A stretch of DNA of 64,000 nucleotides from Acinetobacter brisouisimilis. Its GTDB lineage: Bacteria; Pseudomonadota; Gammaproteobacteria; Pseudomonadales; Moraxellaceae. The notes beneath the pieces are model-generated. The model saw nothing but the letters and a program-made list of their open reading frames with translations. It was not told the origin of the DNA and made no database searches. This document shows, in pieces, positions 45,445-55,648 of the stretch. The position numbers and the translations under genes are program-made. Numbering within the stretch: position 1 is the stretch's first letter; each line of letters starts with the position of its first letter. The stretch lies in assembly GCF_000368265.1 (NCBI RefSeq), contig NZ_KB851219.1, positions 1,729,515-1,793,514 on the forward strand, read 5' to 3'.

Positions 45445-47745
45445 TTAGTTACCCTGTACCAAACGACGTGCGCTAATAATACCTGGCTGTTGCTCTAAAC
45501 GTGCCAACAAGCGAGATAACTGCGACAGGCCTTTTACTTCAATCAACAACTTCATATTGGCAATACCATCCGCTTCGGAAATAGTATTCACCTGACGAAT
45601 GTTAATCTGATCAGCAAAAATCACCTGAGTCAAATCACGCAATAGACCACGACGATCATAGGCTTCGATCACAATCTGAACGCTCTGACCACGGGTTGGT
45701 TGCAATTCCCAATCTGCATCGACTGCACGTTCTGGTTCCTGAGCAATCATACGAACGTAGTCTAAGCATTGTAGTTTGTGAATGCTAACACCGCGATTCA
45801 GCGTAATGTAACCGCCAATTGGCTCACCATGTACAGGCTGACAACATTGGGCAATATGCAACTCGACATTATCCAGACCGTCAATCAATATACCATGTGC
45901 TGACAAGGTGTGGCTGGCGCGTGGATTCAGAGCAGGCTTTAACACCAGTTCAGGCTCATCCTGATCCAGTTTCATGTGGCGATTGACCTGATTCATCAAC
46001 GCATGCAGGCTAATGTCACCACTGACCAAACCGATCAGAAGATCATCACCCGTTTTGACATTAAAATGACCACAATATTCATTTAAATCAATACTTTTCG
46101 GATGAATCGCCAAACGCTGCAATTCTTTGGTGAGCAGCTCACGCCCCACTTCCAAGTTTTTGCTGCGGTCTTGCTGTCTAAACCAGTGGCGTAACTTGTC
46201 ACGCGCACGTGCAGTCTTAATATACCCTAAAGAGCTAACCAACCAGTCGCGATTTGGGTCACGGTCTTTTTTGGTCAGAATTTCAACCTGTTCCCCTGTT
46301 TTAAGGGTATAAGTCAACGGCACATAACGCTGATTGACTCGTGCTGCATAGCAGTGGTTACCTACCTGTGTATGCACATGGTAAGCAAAGTCGAGTACAG
46401 TCGAACCACGCGGCAACTCTTTAATGTCACCATCACGGCTAAAGACATAGATTTTCTCAAAGTCTTCAAAATCCTGTAACTTATCAAAATCATCTTCATC
46501 TTTAGGATGCGCACTGGTTTCGTTGCGTTCCTGATAATGCTCAAGTACCGCACGCAATGAATGCAAACGATGATTAAACGAGAAATCAGTATTTTTCGCA
46601 CCTTCTTTATAGTTGAAGTGAGAACAAACCCCAAGCTCGGCTTCATTATGCATTTCCAAAGTACGGATTTGTACTTCCAGTGATTTATTTTCTGCAATCA
46701 CGGCGGTGTGTAAAGAGCGGTAGCCATTGGCTTTAGGATTGGTAATATAGTCATCAAACTGATGTGGAATATGCCGCCAAATTTGATGAACAATTCCCAG
46801 AACGTGATAACATTCAGGCACATCCTTGACCAGCACTCGCAATGCACGAATGTCATACAACTGGTCAAAACTCAGGTTTTTACTCTTCATTTTGCGGTAA
46901 ATCGAGTAAATATGTTTTACCCGACCCGTAATTTCGGCTTCAATTCCATCATTGGCCAGTTCAGTCTTGAGCTGATTGATGACAAACTGAATATACTGTT
47001 CACGCTCTAAACGTTTTTCATTGAGCAATGTGGCGATTTCTTTATAGCGATCTGGCGCTAAAAAGCGAAAGGCTAAATCTTCGAGTTCCCATTTTAACTG
47101 GGCAATCCCGAGGCGGTGTGCCAGTGGTGCGTAAATGGTTAAAATCTCACGCGCTACCCGTTCCTGACGTTCTTTGGGTGATTTACTTAGCTCACGCAGC
47201 TCGTAGGTTCGTTCGGCAAGTTTAATCAGCACCACACGAACATCTTCGGTAACCGAAATCAGCATTTTATAAATGCCTGTCAAATGTTCGCGCTGGTTAT
47301 TATTAAAGTGGTCTTCTAAGCGTTTGTTTTTTTCGATCAGCTCAGAAAGTTTCCCCATGGACAATGCACCCTTGACCAAACTGAGTACACCTTCACCATA
47401 GCGCTGTAGTACTTCATCAAGTGTAGTCACACCTTCACGCACACTTCGATAGAGCACAGCAGCAATCAGCGTATTTTCATCGACATGCAAATGCGCCAAA
47501 ATATTTGCCATTCCGATCCCTGTGGCAAAGGTATTACTACGGTGACTTACCGTAGTTTCTAGTTCTTTTTGTAAAGTTAGCCTTGCAACCTGCTCCAATT
47601 GGGTCAATTTCGCCCCATCCAAATGGTGACGTACGCGCTCTAGCCAGTCCGCTAAATCATTTCGCGCTTGTTGGGCATGTTCGACAGTCGTTTCTTCTGA
47701 CAACTGAGTGAGTCGTTCAGGTAACTGCTCACGTACTGTGACCAT
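45445..47745 (-). CDS. relA: GTP pyrophosphokinase (RelA, ppGpp synthetase I)
   Basis: A 766-residue long RSH protein making (p)ppGpp on stalled ribosomes. The N-terminal hydrolase domain is degenerate: where SpoT has an HD metal site, this has AAVLYRSVREG, as in RelA proteins, so it should be synthetase-only. The synthetase core has YDIRALRVLV and DDYITNPKANGYRSLHTAV. TGS (FSRDGDIKELPRGSTVLDFAY), a Zn-finger-like stretch with IAQCCQPV and a C-terminal ACT domain (YDRRGLLRDLTQVI) follow. AAGGAGATAG precedes the ATG. Confidence 0.95.
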   Translation of the reverse strand: MVTVREQLPERLTQLSEETTVEHAQQARNDLADWLERVRHHLDGAKLTQLEQVARLTLQKELETTVSHRSNTFATGIGMANILAHLHVDENTLIAAVLYRSVREGVTTLDEVLQRYGEGVLSLVKGALSMGKLSELIEKNKRLEDHFNNNQREHLTGIYKMLISVTEDVRVVLIKLAERTYELRELSKSPKERQERVAREILTIYAPLAHRLGIAQLKWELEDLAFRFLAPDRYKEIATLLNEKRLEREQYIQFVINQLKTELANDGIEAEITGRVKHIYSIYRKMKSKNLSFDQLYDIRALRVLVKDVPECYHVLGIVHQIWRHIPHQFDDYITNPKANGYRSLHTAVIAENKSLEVQIRTLEMHNEAELGVCSHFNYKEGAKNTDFSFNHRLHSLRAVLEHYQERNETSAHPKDEDDFDKLQDFEDFEKIYVFSRDGDIKELPRGSTVLDFAYHVHTQVGNHCYAARVNQRYVPLTYTLKTGEQVEILTKKDRDPNRDWLVSSLGYIKTARARDKLRHWFRQQDRSKNLEVGRELLTKELQRLAIHPKSIDLNEYCGHFNVKTGDDLLIGLVSGDISLHALMNQVNRHMKLDQDEPELVLKPALNPRASHTLSAHGILIDGLDNVELHIAQCCQPVHGEPIGGYITLNRGVSIHKLQCLDYVRMIAQEPERAVDADWELQPTRGQSVQIVIEAYDRRGLLRDLTQVIFADQINIRQVNTISEADGIANMKLLIEVKGLSQLSRLLARLEQQPGIISARRLVQGN

Positions 47746-47765
47746 ACCTATCTCCTTTTATTGTG

Positions 47766-49169
47766 TCATTCATTATCGTCGTTCATCAAATCTACTTTCT
47801 CAAACAAGGTAATCGACTCGACATGACCTGTATGAGTAAACATATCCATGACGCCTGCTTTTTTCAGTTGATATCCCTGTTGTATAAGGATACCAGCATC
47901 ACGGGCAAGCGTGGCAGGATTACAAGAGACATAAACAATTCGTTTTGCATTAAAATTGGAAATATAATGCATCACTTGCTCTGCCCCTGAACGAGGAGGA
48001 TCAATTAATAATGCATCAAATCCTTGTTTCGCCCAAGCTTGCTGTGAAAAGTCTTTTGTTAAATCATGTGAATAAAAACGTAACTGCATCAACCCATTAT
48101 GCAATGCGTTTTCTGTACCACGCTGAACCATGTCCTCACTGCCTTCCACAGCGACCACCTGACCAGTTTGACCTACACAACGTGCCAGTGGTAGAGAGAA
48201 ATTCCCCAAGCCACAGAATAAATCCAGCACACGCTCACCTTGCTGCAACTTAAGCAATTCACATGCCAATTCTACCATTTGTGCGTTCACTGTCGCATTT
48301 ACTTGCGTAAAATCTGACGGCGCAAACGAAAAATCGACATCAAAAGCCTCTAAACGATAATGCAAACGCATTGGCTGTGCCGCATCGACCCGATGGATAC
48401 TGTCAATACCTTCGGGTTGCAAATACAGTTGCCAATTTTTCTGTTGGACAAAATCTAGAAGTTTTTGAACATCTGGTTGAATTAAAGCTTTGGTATGACG
48501 TAATAATAATGCAATTTCATCATCTCCCATTGCCAATTCTATATGACCAATATCGGCTTTGCCTTTTAGACTTTCGAGTAATTTTTTCAGTTCAGGCAAA
48601 GACTGGTCGAGTTTTTGATCAAGTACAGGACAATGTTGTATATCAATTAAACGATTGCTTTGGCGCTCACGAAAACCCATCACCAATTGCTGCTTTTTCG
48701 GAATATAGCGCACGCCGATCCGTGCACGACGGCGGTAGTCACTGCGCTGTGAGCGAATGGGTTCAAGCCAAAATTCAGGTTCAATGCCTGCAAAATGCTG
48801 TAAATGCGATGCCAACACCTGTTGTTTAAAACGAATCTGCTCATCAGGATGCATGTGCTGTAAGTTACAGCCGCCACAATGCTGAAAATGCGGGCAAATA
48901 GGTGTGATACGCTGTTCAGAAGGTTCAGATACCAATTCAAGCGTATCGGCTTCTTCTAAGCGCTTGGCTTGATGGGTAATTTTTGCCTTGACCTGTTCAT
49001 GAGGTAAAGCAAACTGAATAAATACTTTCTTGCCATGCTTGTGTGCTGGATGTCCTAACTGCACATCATAATGTGCAATCCCTCGTCCCTCGTGCGATAA
49101 AGATTCCACTTGAAAAGTGTAGACTTCCGAAGAAGCGCTGCGAGTTTGGGTGTGCTGTTTCAAAAACAA
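47766..49169 (-). CDS. rlmD: 23S rRNA (uracil-1939-C5)-methyltransferase
   Basis: A 467-residue iron-sulfur RNA methyltransferase. A TRAM domain (about 15-75) is followed by the 4Fe-4S ligands Cys92-x5-Cys98-x2-Cys101 and a fourth Cys in DIQHCPVLD. The SAM site is [16 protein letters not shown] and the nucleophile region DPPRSG and [12 protein letters not shown]. No ATG is available; the start is TTG, either at 49167-49169 or two codons later. It lies between the exonuclease gene (4-base gap) and relA (20-base gap). Confidence 0.93.
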   Translation of the reverse strand: MFLKQHTQTRSASSEVYTFQVESLSHEGRGIAHYDVQLGHPAHKHGKKVFIQFALPHEQVKAKITHQAKRLEEADTLELVSEPSEQRITPICPHFQHCGGCNLQHMHPDEQIRFKQQVLASHLQHFAGIEPEFWLEPIRSQRSDYRRRARIGVRYIPKKQQLVMGFRERQSNRLIDIQHCPVLDQKLDQSLPELKKLLESLKGKADIGHIELAMGDDEIALLLRHTKALIQPDVQKLLDFVQQKNWQLYLQPEGIDSIHRVDAAQPMRLHYRLEAFDVDFSFAPSDFTQVNATVNAQMVELACELLKLQQGERVLDLFCGLGNFSLPLARCVGQTGQVVAVEGSEDMVQRGTENALHNGLMQLRFYSHDLTKDFSQQAWAKQGFDALLIDPPRSGAEQVMHYISNFNAKRIVYVSCNPATLARDAGILIQQGYQLKKAGVMDMFTHTGHVESITLFEKVDLMNDDNE

Positions 49170-49173
49170 AAAC

Positions 49174-49992
49174 CTAATCTTGAACTGGGAAAAAATCAGA
49201 AGTAAATGGCGTACGCTGGGCAGTTTTCTGCCATTGTGCCAAGAATTCCTGCTGTTGGGGCTGGGTTGCTAAATACTGAATCGTCGCGTTCACTAACTGG
49301 CGATGATCTTCTGCCAATAACTGCCCTTTGAGTAGCATCCAGCGCAAATAAATCAGCCATGTGTTTAATACATCGCCTTCACAATACTGGGTCAACTCTG
49401 CCCATGCCTGCTGGCGAACTTGTTCAGGCACCAAATAACCCGCACCTTGACGTTTACCAGGGAAACCCAGCAACTGCGCAATATCATCGAGTTTCTGGAA
49501 GTTACGTCCGTTAAACATCGCCATCACATCCATCAAATCGACATGTTGATGGTGATAACGGTTTTGGTAATTGTTAAAGCGTTTTTGACTGTCGATTTCA
49601 CCTTGATCAAACAACGCAGGCGCCGACAAGCCATGATACATGGTACGAAACAGAATCACAGGTAAATCAAACTGCGAACCATTCCAGCTCACCAGAACAG
49701 GATGGCGTTTTTCAAAAATCGACAGGAATTTCTGCAACATACTGGCTTCAGAATCATGCTCTCGATTAAACGAAAACAACTTTAAACCTTTTTCATCGAA
49801 CCATAACCCTGAAATACACACGATTTCATGCAATGGAATCCGCTGAAAATCACTGCCATGCTCTTGGCGGCGCAATTTATTTAAAGCCTGTTGCAGATCA
49901 TCTTGCGACAAATCATGCAACTGATACAAATGCGCTCCCGCATTTAAATCGGTAATGGTTTCAATATCGAATACTAAAACGGGTAAGCGCAT
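49174..49992 (-). CDS. 3'-5' exonuclease, PolB-exonuclease-like (PF10108 type)
   Basis: A 272-residue DEDD-family exonuclease without a polymerase domain. Exo I is FDIET with Asp9 and Glu11; Exo II is [13 protein letters not shown]; Exo III is [16 protein letters not shown]. This is the predicted PolB-like 3'-5' exonuclease family. It probably trims DNA or RNA 3' ends in the cytoplasm, but its substrate is not established. GAGAG precedes the ATG, 9 bases after cysM. Confidence 0.82.
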   Translation of the reverse strand: MRLPVLVFDIETITDLNAGAHLYQLHDLSQDDLQQALNKLRRQEHGSDFQRIPLHEIVCISGLWFDEKGLKLFSFNREHDSEASMLQKFLSIFEKRHPVLVSWNGSQFDLPVILFRTMYHGLSAPALFDQGEIDSQKRFNNYQNRYHHQHVDLMDVMAMFNGRNFQKLDDIAQLLGFPGKRQGAGYLVPEQVRQQAWAELTQYCEGDVLNTWLIYLRWMLLKGQLLAEDHRQLVNATIQYLATQPQQQEFLAQWQKTAQRTPFTSDFFPVQD

Positions 49993-50001
49993 GCAAACTC
50001 T

Positions 50002-50931
50002 CTATTCTTGATCTTCTACAGAAAACAACCCTGTAGACAGGTAACGGTCACCACGATCACAGATAATGCACACAATGACCGCATCAGGTTGTTCTGCTGC
50101 TATTTTTAATGATGCCCACACCGCGCCACCTGATGATGTTCCTGCACTAATGCCTTCAACCCGCGCCAGTTGACGCATGGTTTTTTCAGCTTCAATTTGT
50201 GGAATATCAATAATACGGTCAATGCGTGAAGGATCAAAAATTGTAGGTAGATATTCTTTAGGCCAACGGCGAATCCCTGCGATGCTTGAACCTTCTTCAG
50301 GTTGTAAACCGACAATCTGAATATCAGGGTTTTGCTCTTTTAAATATTTTGACACACCCATGATCGTGCCTGTCGTACCCATTGCACTGACAAAATGCGT
50401 GATTTTTCCAGCAGTTTGTTGCCAGATTTCAGGGCCAGTCGTGAGGTAATGGGCTTCTGGATTATCAAGGTTACCAAACTGGTTCAACACCAGACCTTCA
50501 CCATGTTCCTGCATCTGCATTGCCAGGTCACGCGCGCCTTCCATACCTTGTTGCGGGGTCACTTCAATCAGCTCAGCGCCATAAGCCAGCATCGCATCTT
50601 TACGCTCTTGGCTCATACTATTTGGCATGATGAGCTTCATTTTATAGCCACGCATGGCAGCAACCATAGCAAGCGCAATGCCTGTGTTGCCACTGGTCGC
50701 TTCAATCAAAGTATCACCTGCTTTGATTTGCCCACGTTTTTCTGCCTGCATAATCATATTGTAAGCAGGGCGATCCTTCACTGAACCAGCGGGATTATTA
50801 CCTTCCAGTTTCGCAAGTACCGTGGCGTTGGTATGACAGGCTAAACGCTGTAAACGAACCAATGGGGTTTTGCCAACGTAATGATCTAACAAGAATTCAT
50901 CTGCGAAAAAGTCTGGATTGTAATTACTCAT
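50002..50931 (-). CDS. cysM: Cysteine synthase B (O-acetylserine sulfhydrylase)
   Basis: A 309-residue PLP enzyme that makes cysteine from O-acetylserine and sulfide (or thiosulfate). The PLP lysine is Lys52 in NPAGSVKDRPA, the substrate loop is TSGNTGIALAMVAA, and GTTGTIMG binds the PLP phosphate. The length and the RPAY after the lysine fit CysM rather than CysK. It heads the closely spaced cysM-exonuclease-rlmD-relA run, divergent from the GacS-type kinase gene. cysI elsewhere in the window supplies sulfide. Confidence 0.93.
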   Translation of the reverse strand: MSNYNPDFFADEFLLDHYVGKTPLVRLQRLACHTNATVLAKLEGNNPAGSVKDRPAYNMIMQAEKRGQIKAGDTLIEATSGNTGIALAMVAAMRGYKMKLIMPNSMSQERKDAMLAYGAELIEVTPQQGMEGARDLAMQMQEHGEGLVLNQFGNLDNPEAHYLTTGPEIWQQTAGKITHFVSAMGTTGTIMGVSKYLKEQNPDIQIVGLQPEEGSSIAGIRRWPKEYLPTIFDPSRIDRIIDIPQIEAEKTMRQLARVEGISAGTSSGGAVWASLKIAAEQPDAVIVCIICDRGDRYLSTGLFSVEDQE

Positions 50932-51081
50932 AATATGTACCTAGATCGAGGTGGGCATATTGTATGAAAAAATACTCCTTACTGCACTCATTTCACCATT
51001 TTTTCTGAAAATCATGAAAGCCATAACAGCTTAGGCAAAGCATGTTAATATGCCGAGGTTGGGGAATAAATTGCATTGGTT

Positions 51082-53880
51082 ATGGCAAAACTGAAAAAAT
51101 CTTTATTACAACGGCTGCAACTTAATCATGCTTATGGGCAATTGGTTGCGCTTATTTTTATTCCAATTGCCATTATTGCTGCAGTTGGCAGTATTTTAGT
51201 CATTCAAGAAACATCGGCATCGGCACGCAGTCAACAGCGTCATGTTGCGATTGCCATCTTGTCACGCTACCAAAAAACTGCCGAACTACTCACCTATGCA
51301 GTTGAAAAAAAACCAGAAATACAACCAAAAGCTCGCAATATCTTAATGCGCATGCTCAATGAGCCTTACTTGCAACGTGCAGCCCTGTTACAGGCAGATG
51401 GTAAAACGCTACTCAGCATAGGCTATCAACCCCAGTTGACCTGGCCGAAAATCACCGCCAATAGCGGTTTCATTGGCCCTGTGCATTTCCATCACAACAC
51501 CATCTATGCTGCCAAAGTTTCTCCAGCAGGCGCACAGCCTGCATGGCTGGTGATTGAACTGGACAATAAACCCTTAGAAATCGCACACTATCGCGTGATT
51601 ACGGTTCTGTTAATTACGGTATTTATCACATTATTATTGTTAATGATGTGTCTAAATTTCTATTCGCGCCGCTGGATTGCGCCACTGTATGAAATACGGA
51701 TGCAACTACAACGTTTAAATGCGGACAATCTCGATCAACCTGTTGCCATTAACAGTAGTGGTGAATTGCGTTCACTGCAAAAAGACCTTGCCAACATGCT
51801 TAAGCGTCTGCACTACAGCTTTTTAGAGTTGCGTGAACACACCGAGCAAACTGAAGATGACTTACGTCGCACGCTCGACACGCTCGAAGTACAAAACATT
51901 ACTTATCGCCAAGCACGCGATCAAGCCGTTTCCGCCAACCAGTCCAAATCGGTGTTTTTAGCCAATATCAGTCATGAATTGCGTACTCCGCTAAACAGTA
52001 TTGATGGCTTTATTCATTTGATGTTACGTCAAAATAACCTCAGCAATGAACAAAACCTGTATCTGCAAACCATCCGAAAATCTTCTGCGCACCTACTGGC
52101 GCTGATTAACGATGTTCTGGATTTTTCTAAAATTGATGCGGGAAAACTTGAGTTAGAAACAGCACCTTTTGAACTTGAAAGTGCCATGTTTGATGTCATG
52201 GACATGCTCTCGCCTTTGGCATCGCAAAAAAATATCAACATTGCCTTTTATTTCGGTAACGACTTGCCAAATGAAGTGATTGGCGATGTGCTGCGCTTTA
52301 AGCAAATTCTGACCAACCTGATTTCCAATGCGATCAAGTTCACCCCTGAAGGTGAAATTATTGTGCGTGCGCGGATGGAACATGACGACTTCGGCGAATG
52401 CATCATTCATTTTAGTGTGCAAGACAGCGGTATTGGGGTCAGTGGCAATGACCGTAAAAAACTGTTTGAATCATTCTCGCAAGGCGATGCTTCTGTGACC
52501 CGCCAATTTGGTGGTACAGGCTTAGGCTTAGCCATTTCCAAACAGCTGGTGCATTTGATGCATGGTCAGATTGGCTTTGAAGATAACCAAGAGCGCGCGC
52601 CTACTGAAAAAGGTTCGACCTTCTGGTTTACGGCCAAATTTAAAGTGGATGATGAACAGGAAGCACCTCATTTTGACTTTAGCCATGTGCATGTGGTGTC
52701 GTTTTTGTCGCACCCAGCCACTGCCAATATTTTCCGTCATTACTTAGAAAATTATCACGCCAATCATACCGAAGCTTTTTCACTGCTAGATTTGTTTAGC
52801 CGCCTGCATCATTTGCCTGCCGATGAATACACTTGGGTGGTGGTCGATCATGGTGGCGATACTCATGCATTACTCAAAGAAATCCGTACCCGTTATCAGG
52901 GACATTTAGCGGTTTATGGCTATCAAATGTCGCTAGAGCCGAACATTCTGAGTGAATTCCGCGCTACGCCACTGTATCAGCCACTCAGTCGCAGTGCGCT
53001 ACTTCAGCTTTTAAACAACCAGATTAATTTTGAAGAAGAAGATAAAGAATCTTTTGATGGTCAGGGCTTGCATGTCTTGGCAGTAGATGACCATTTGCCC
53101 AACCTGATTGTGCTTGAAGCGTTACTGGGTGAACTTAATGTAACCACCACCAAGGCACTTAGCGGACAAGATGCACTTAATCTAATTCAGCAGCGTCTGG
53201 ATAAAAAACAGAAACCATTTGACTTGATCTTCATGGACATTCAAATGCCTGTCATGTCTGGGATTGATACCACGCGGGCAATTCGTTCACTGGAATCCAC
53301 GCTTGAAAATGTACGCTTCCCGATCATTGCCCTGACTGCACATGCTCTTGCCGATGAAAAACAAAAACTGCTCGCTGTCGGTATGGACGACTATGTGTCA
53401 AAACCGATTCAGATCGAACAACTGATTCAGATTTTAACTCAACACACCAGTCAGCATTTTACAGAAGGCAACAATAAACCTGTGCACAATACCGCGCTTG
53501 ATCATCTTGATCCTGAGATTCTGGACTGGCAGCAAAGTGTACAACTGGCAGCCAACAAAGAAGATCTGGCGCTGGATTTACTACAAATGCTGGTGGACAG
53601 TTTTAAAACCGAGCTAAATGAAATGCAACAACTGATTGAAATGGAAGACTTTCCACAATTAGAGCATGTATTACATCGTTTGTATGGTGCGACTCGCTAT
53701 GTAGGCGTCCCAAAACTTCAGCTGGTTTCAGGCGAATTTGAACAGTTTGTTTCAATTTTACGTAAAGAGCGCCGTGTTGCTGATGAGGCATTTATTCAGG
53801 AAACCATTAAACACTTTGATGAGCTTACCCTTATCATTAGTCAGACCGAACATGCAGCACTAAGCATTCTGCATAAATGA
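51082..53880 (+). CDS. gacS: Hybrid sensor histidine kinase (GacS/BarA type)
   Basis: A 932-residue inner-membrane hybrid kinase. Two membrane helices (about 22-45 and 173-195) flank a periplasmic domain; a HAMP region follows. HisKA has His298 in SHELRTPLNSIDG; the ATPase has DSGIGV and GGTGLGLAISKQL. A receiver domain carries Asp719 in FMDIQMPVMSG, and a C-terminal HPt domain has His865 in LHRLYGA. This four-step relay matches GacS/BarA, which with GacA/UvrY controls small regulatory RNAs, virulence and catabolism. The response regulator is not in the window. The ATG at 51082 is chosen over a TTG at 51076. Confidence 0.92.
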   Translation: MAKLKKSLLQRLQLNHAYGQLVALIFIPIAIIAAVGSILVIQETSASARSQQRHVAIAILSRYQKTAELLTYAVEKKPEIQPKARNILMRMLNEPYLQRAALLQADGKTLLSIGYQPQLTWPKITANSGFIGPVHFHHNTIYAAKVSPAGAQPAWLVIELDNKPLEIAHYRVITVLLITVFITLLLLMMCLNFYSRRWIAPLYEIRMQLQRLNADNLDQPVAINSSGELRSLQKDLANMLKRLHYSFLELREHTEQTEDDLRRTLDTLEVQNITYRQARDQAVSANQSKSVFLANISHELRTPLNSIDGFIHLMLRQNNLSNEQNLYLQTIRKSSAHLLALINDVLDFSKIDAGKLELETAPFELESAMFDVMDMLSPLASQKNINIAFYFGNDLPNEVIGDVLRFKQILTNLISNAIKFTPEGEIIVRARMEHDDFGECIIHFSVQDSGIGVSGNDRKKLFESFSQGDASVTRQFGGTGLGLAISKQLVHLMHGQIGFEDNQERAPTEKGSTFWFTAKFKVDDEQEAPHFDFSHVHVVSFLSHPATANIFRHYLENYHANHTEAFSLLDLFSRLHHLPADEYTWVVVDHGGDTHALLKEIRTRYQGHLAVYGYQMSLEPNILSEFRATPLYQPLSRSALLQLLNNQINFEEEDKESFDGQGLHVLAVDDHLPNLIVLEALLGELNVTTTKALSGQDALNLIQQRLDKKQKPFDLIFMDIQMPVMSGIDTTRAIRSLESTLENVRFPIIALTAHALADEKQKLLAVGMDDYVSKPIQIEQLIQILTQHTSQHFTEGNNKPVHNTALDHLDPEILDWQQSVQLAANKEDLALDLLQMLVDSFKTELNEMQQLIEMEDFPQLEHVLHRLYGATRYVGVPKLQLVSGEFEQFVSILRKERRVADEAFIQETIKHFDELTLIISQTEHAALSILHK

Positions 53881-53952
53881 CTCATCTGTCAATTTACCGA
53901 CTGTGCAGCTCTGCTACACTCAAAGTAAATTGACCTCAGGATGAAGCCAAAC

Positions 53953-54747
53953 ATGTCTCTACTACGTATAGAAAACAACAATAATATTGTCACGGTGTAT
54001 TTGAATCGCCCTGAAAAACGCAATGCGATGAGTTTTGCCTTACTCAAAGAGCTTTATAAGACAGGACAGCGTTTGCGTCGAGATCGCAACATACGGGCAG
54101 TGATTTTGACAGGTGAAGCACAGGTGTTTAGTGCAGGCATTGACCTGAGCGATTTAAATTCCCCCCAGCAACGTGCCTTTGCCTTATGGGAGCTGATTAA
54201 ACCCCAGCAAAGCCTGTTTCAAAAAGCTTTTTTGGTGTGGCAACAGTTGCCCGTGCCTGTGATTGCTGCGCTTGAGGGTTACTGTTTTGGCGCTGGCATG
54301 CAGTTAGCACTGGCTGCGGATATTCGGATTAGCCATCCTGATACTCAATTTTCAATTATGGAAAGCCGTTGGGGGCTAGTGCCTGATATGGGGCTGAGCC
54401 AATCTCTAAAAGGCTTGGTTGGCATTGACCTCGCCAAAGAGCTGACCTTTACCGCACGCACTTTTGATGCCAGTTATGCCAAACAAATTGGGTTGGTCAG
54501 CCATCTGGATGCTTCTCCTTTACAACATGCAGAAGCCTTGGCACAAGAAATTGCCCTGCGCTCTCCAGATGCAGTCATGGCAGCCAAAGCCGTACTCAAC
54601 AGCATGCTGCATCAACCTGTAAAAACAGCATTACGCCTCGAAAAAATTTGGCAACTCAAGCTCATTCTTGGTAAAAATAGTCGACTGGCTAGACTGAAAG
54701 ATAAAACACCTGATATCAAGTATCTCAAACGCCAATATCAAGACTAA
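53953..54747 (+). CDS. Enoyl-CoA hydratase/isomerase (crotonase family)
   Basis: A 264-residue crotonase-fold protein. VTVYLNRPEKRNAMSFALL, the oxyanion-hole block FSAGIDLSDL and the second oxyanion block LEGYCFGAGMQLALAADIRI are typical, followed by SIMESRWGLVPDMG, where the acidic residue of isomerase-type members lies. It acts on an acyl-CoA thioester, probably as hydratase or isomerase. The second ATG (53953) is preferred because AGGATGAAG then serves as the ribosome binding site; the first is at 53941. The two following genes are 16 and 3 bases apart. Confidence 0.82.
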   Translation: MSLLRIENNNNIVTVYLNRPEKRNAMSFALLKELYKTGQRLRRDRNIRAVILTGEAQVFSAGIDLSDLNSPQQRAFALWELIKPQQSLFQKAFLVWQQLPVPVIAALEGYCFGAGMQLALAADIRISHPDTQFSIMESRWGLVPDMGLSQSLKGLVGIDLAKELTFTARTFDASYAKQIGLVSHLDASPLQHAEALAQEIALRSPDAVMAAKAVLNSMLHQPVKTALRLEKIWQLKLILGKNSRLARLKDKTPDIKYLKRQYQD

Positions 54748-54763
54748 ATATAGAGAACAAACA

Positions 54764-55645
54764 ATGACTGGATGTCCACAAAAAATTGCATTTCTAGGTA
54801 TGGGACTGATGGGTAGCCGCATGGCAAGCCGATTGCTCTCTGCCAATTTTCAGGTCGCAGTTTGGAATCGTAGTCCTGCTGCCTGTACAGAACTACTTGA
54901 ACAAGGTGCAAGTTTGCTCAGCCTCAAGCAAATTGCCGAATACCCTGTCATTTTACTTTGCCTTGCCGATGATACTGCAGTCGAGCATGTATTTGAGCAA
55001 ATGCAGCCCTATTTGCAGGCAGGTCAGATTATTGTGGATTTCTCCAGCCTGTCGGTCAACAAAACCATTGAACTGGCACAACTTGCCGCACAGCAACAAA
55101 TCAACTGGATTGATTCCCCAGTTTCTGGTGGTACATTAGGTGCAGAACAAGGCAGCTTGGTCATTTTTGCGGGCGGTGATGCAGAATTGATTCAACAATT
55201 ACAGCCAATTTATGCGCCACTTTCGCAGCGAGTGACACGCATGGGCGACACAGGAACTGGACAAGCCACCAAAATCTGTAACCAGCTTATTGTTGCTGCC
55301 AATAGTACCTTGATTGCTGAAGCTGTCGCACTAGCAGCCCAAGCTGGGGTCGATACCCGCTTACTCGCCCCTGCACTTGCCAATGGGTTTGCCGACTCCA
55401 AACCCTTTCAAATTTTAGCGCCACGTATGGCAACAGCGCAGTATCAACCTGTACAATGGAAAGTACAGACTTTAAGCAAAGATCTGCAAAATGCCGTATC
55501 TTTAGCAAACCAATACCAATTAGATATTCCTGTTGCACAACGTGCCTTAGAGCAACTCAAAGACCATCAACAACATGGTTATGCCGAGCAGGATTTATCA
55601 ACCATCATTGAGCAGGTACGACATCCTGCCACCACGGAGGGCTAA
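54764..55645 (+). CDS. 3-hydroxyisobutyrate dehydrogenase-family NAD(P) oxidoreductase
   Basis: A 293-residue beta-hydroxyacid dehydrogenase. The NAD(P) loop FLGMGLMGSRMASRLL is at the start, DSPVSGGTLGAEQGSL is the substrate-binding signature, and the catalytic lysine lies in GTGQATKICNQLIVAAN. Family members reduce methylmalonate semialdehyde, tartronate semialdehyde or succinate semialdehyde, or act on D-erythronate-type acids. With the hydroxypyruvate isomerase-like gene three bases downstream, a tartronate-semialdehyde or hydroxy-acid role is plausible. Confidence 0.83.
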   Translation: MTGCPQKIAFLGMGLMGSRMASRLLSANFQVAVWNRSPAACTELLEQGASLLSLKQIAEYPVILLCLADDTAVEHVFEQMQPYLQAGQIIVDFSSLSVNKTIELAQLAAQQQINWIDSPVSGGTLGAEQGSLVIFAGGDAELIQQLQPIYAPLSQRVTRMGDTGTGQATKICNQLIVAANSTLIAEAVALAAQAGVDTRLLAPALANGFADSKPFQILAPRMATAQYQPVQWKVQTLSKDLQNAVSLANQYQLDIPVAQRALEQLKDHQQHGYAEQDLSTIIEQVRHPATTEG

Positions 55646-55648
55646 AAC

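Noticed and set aside
48371-48829. 152-codon open frame opposite rlmD
   Set aside because: Antisense shadow of a conserved gene; its composition reflects the complementary codons.
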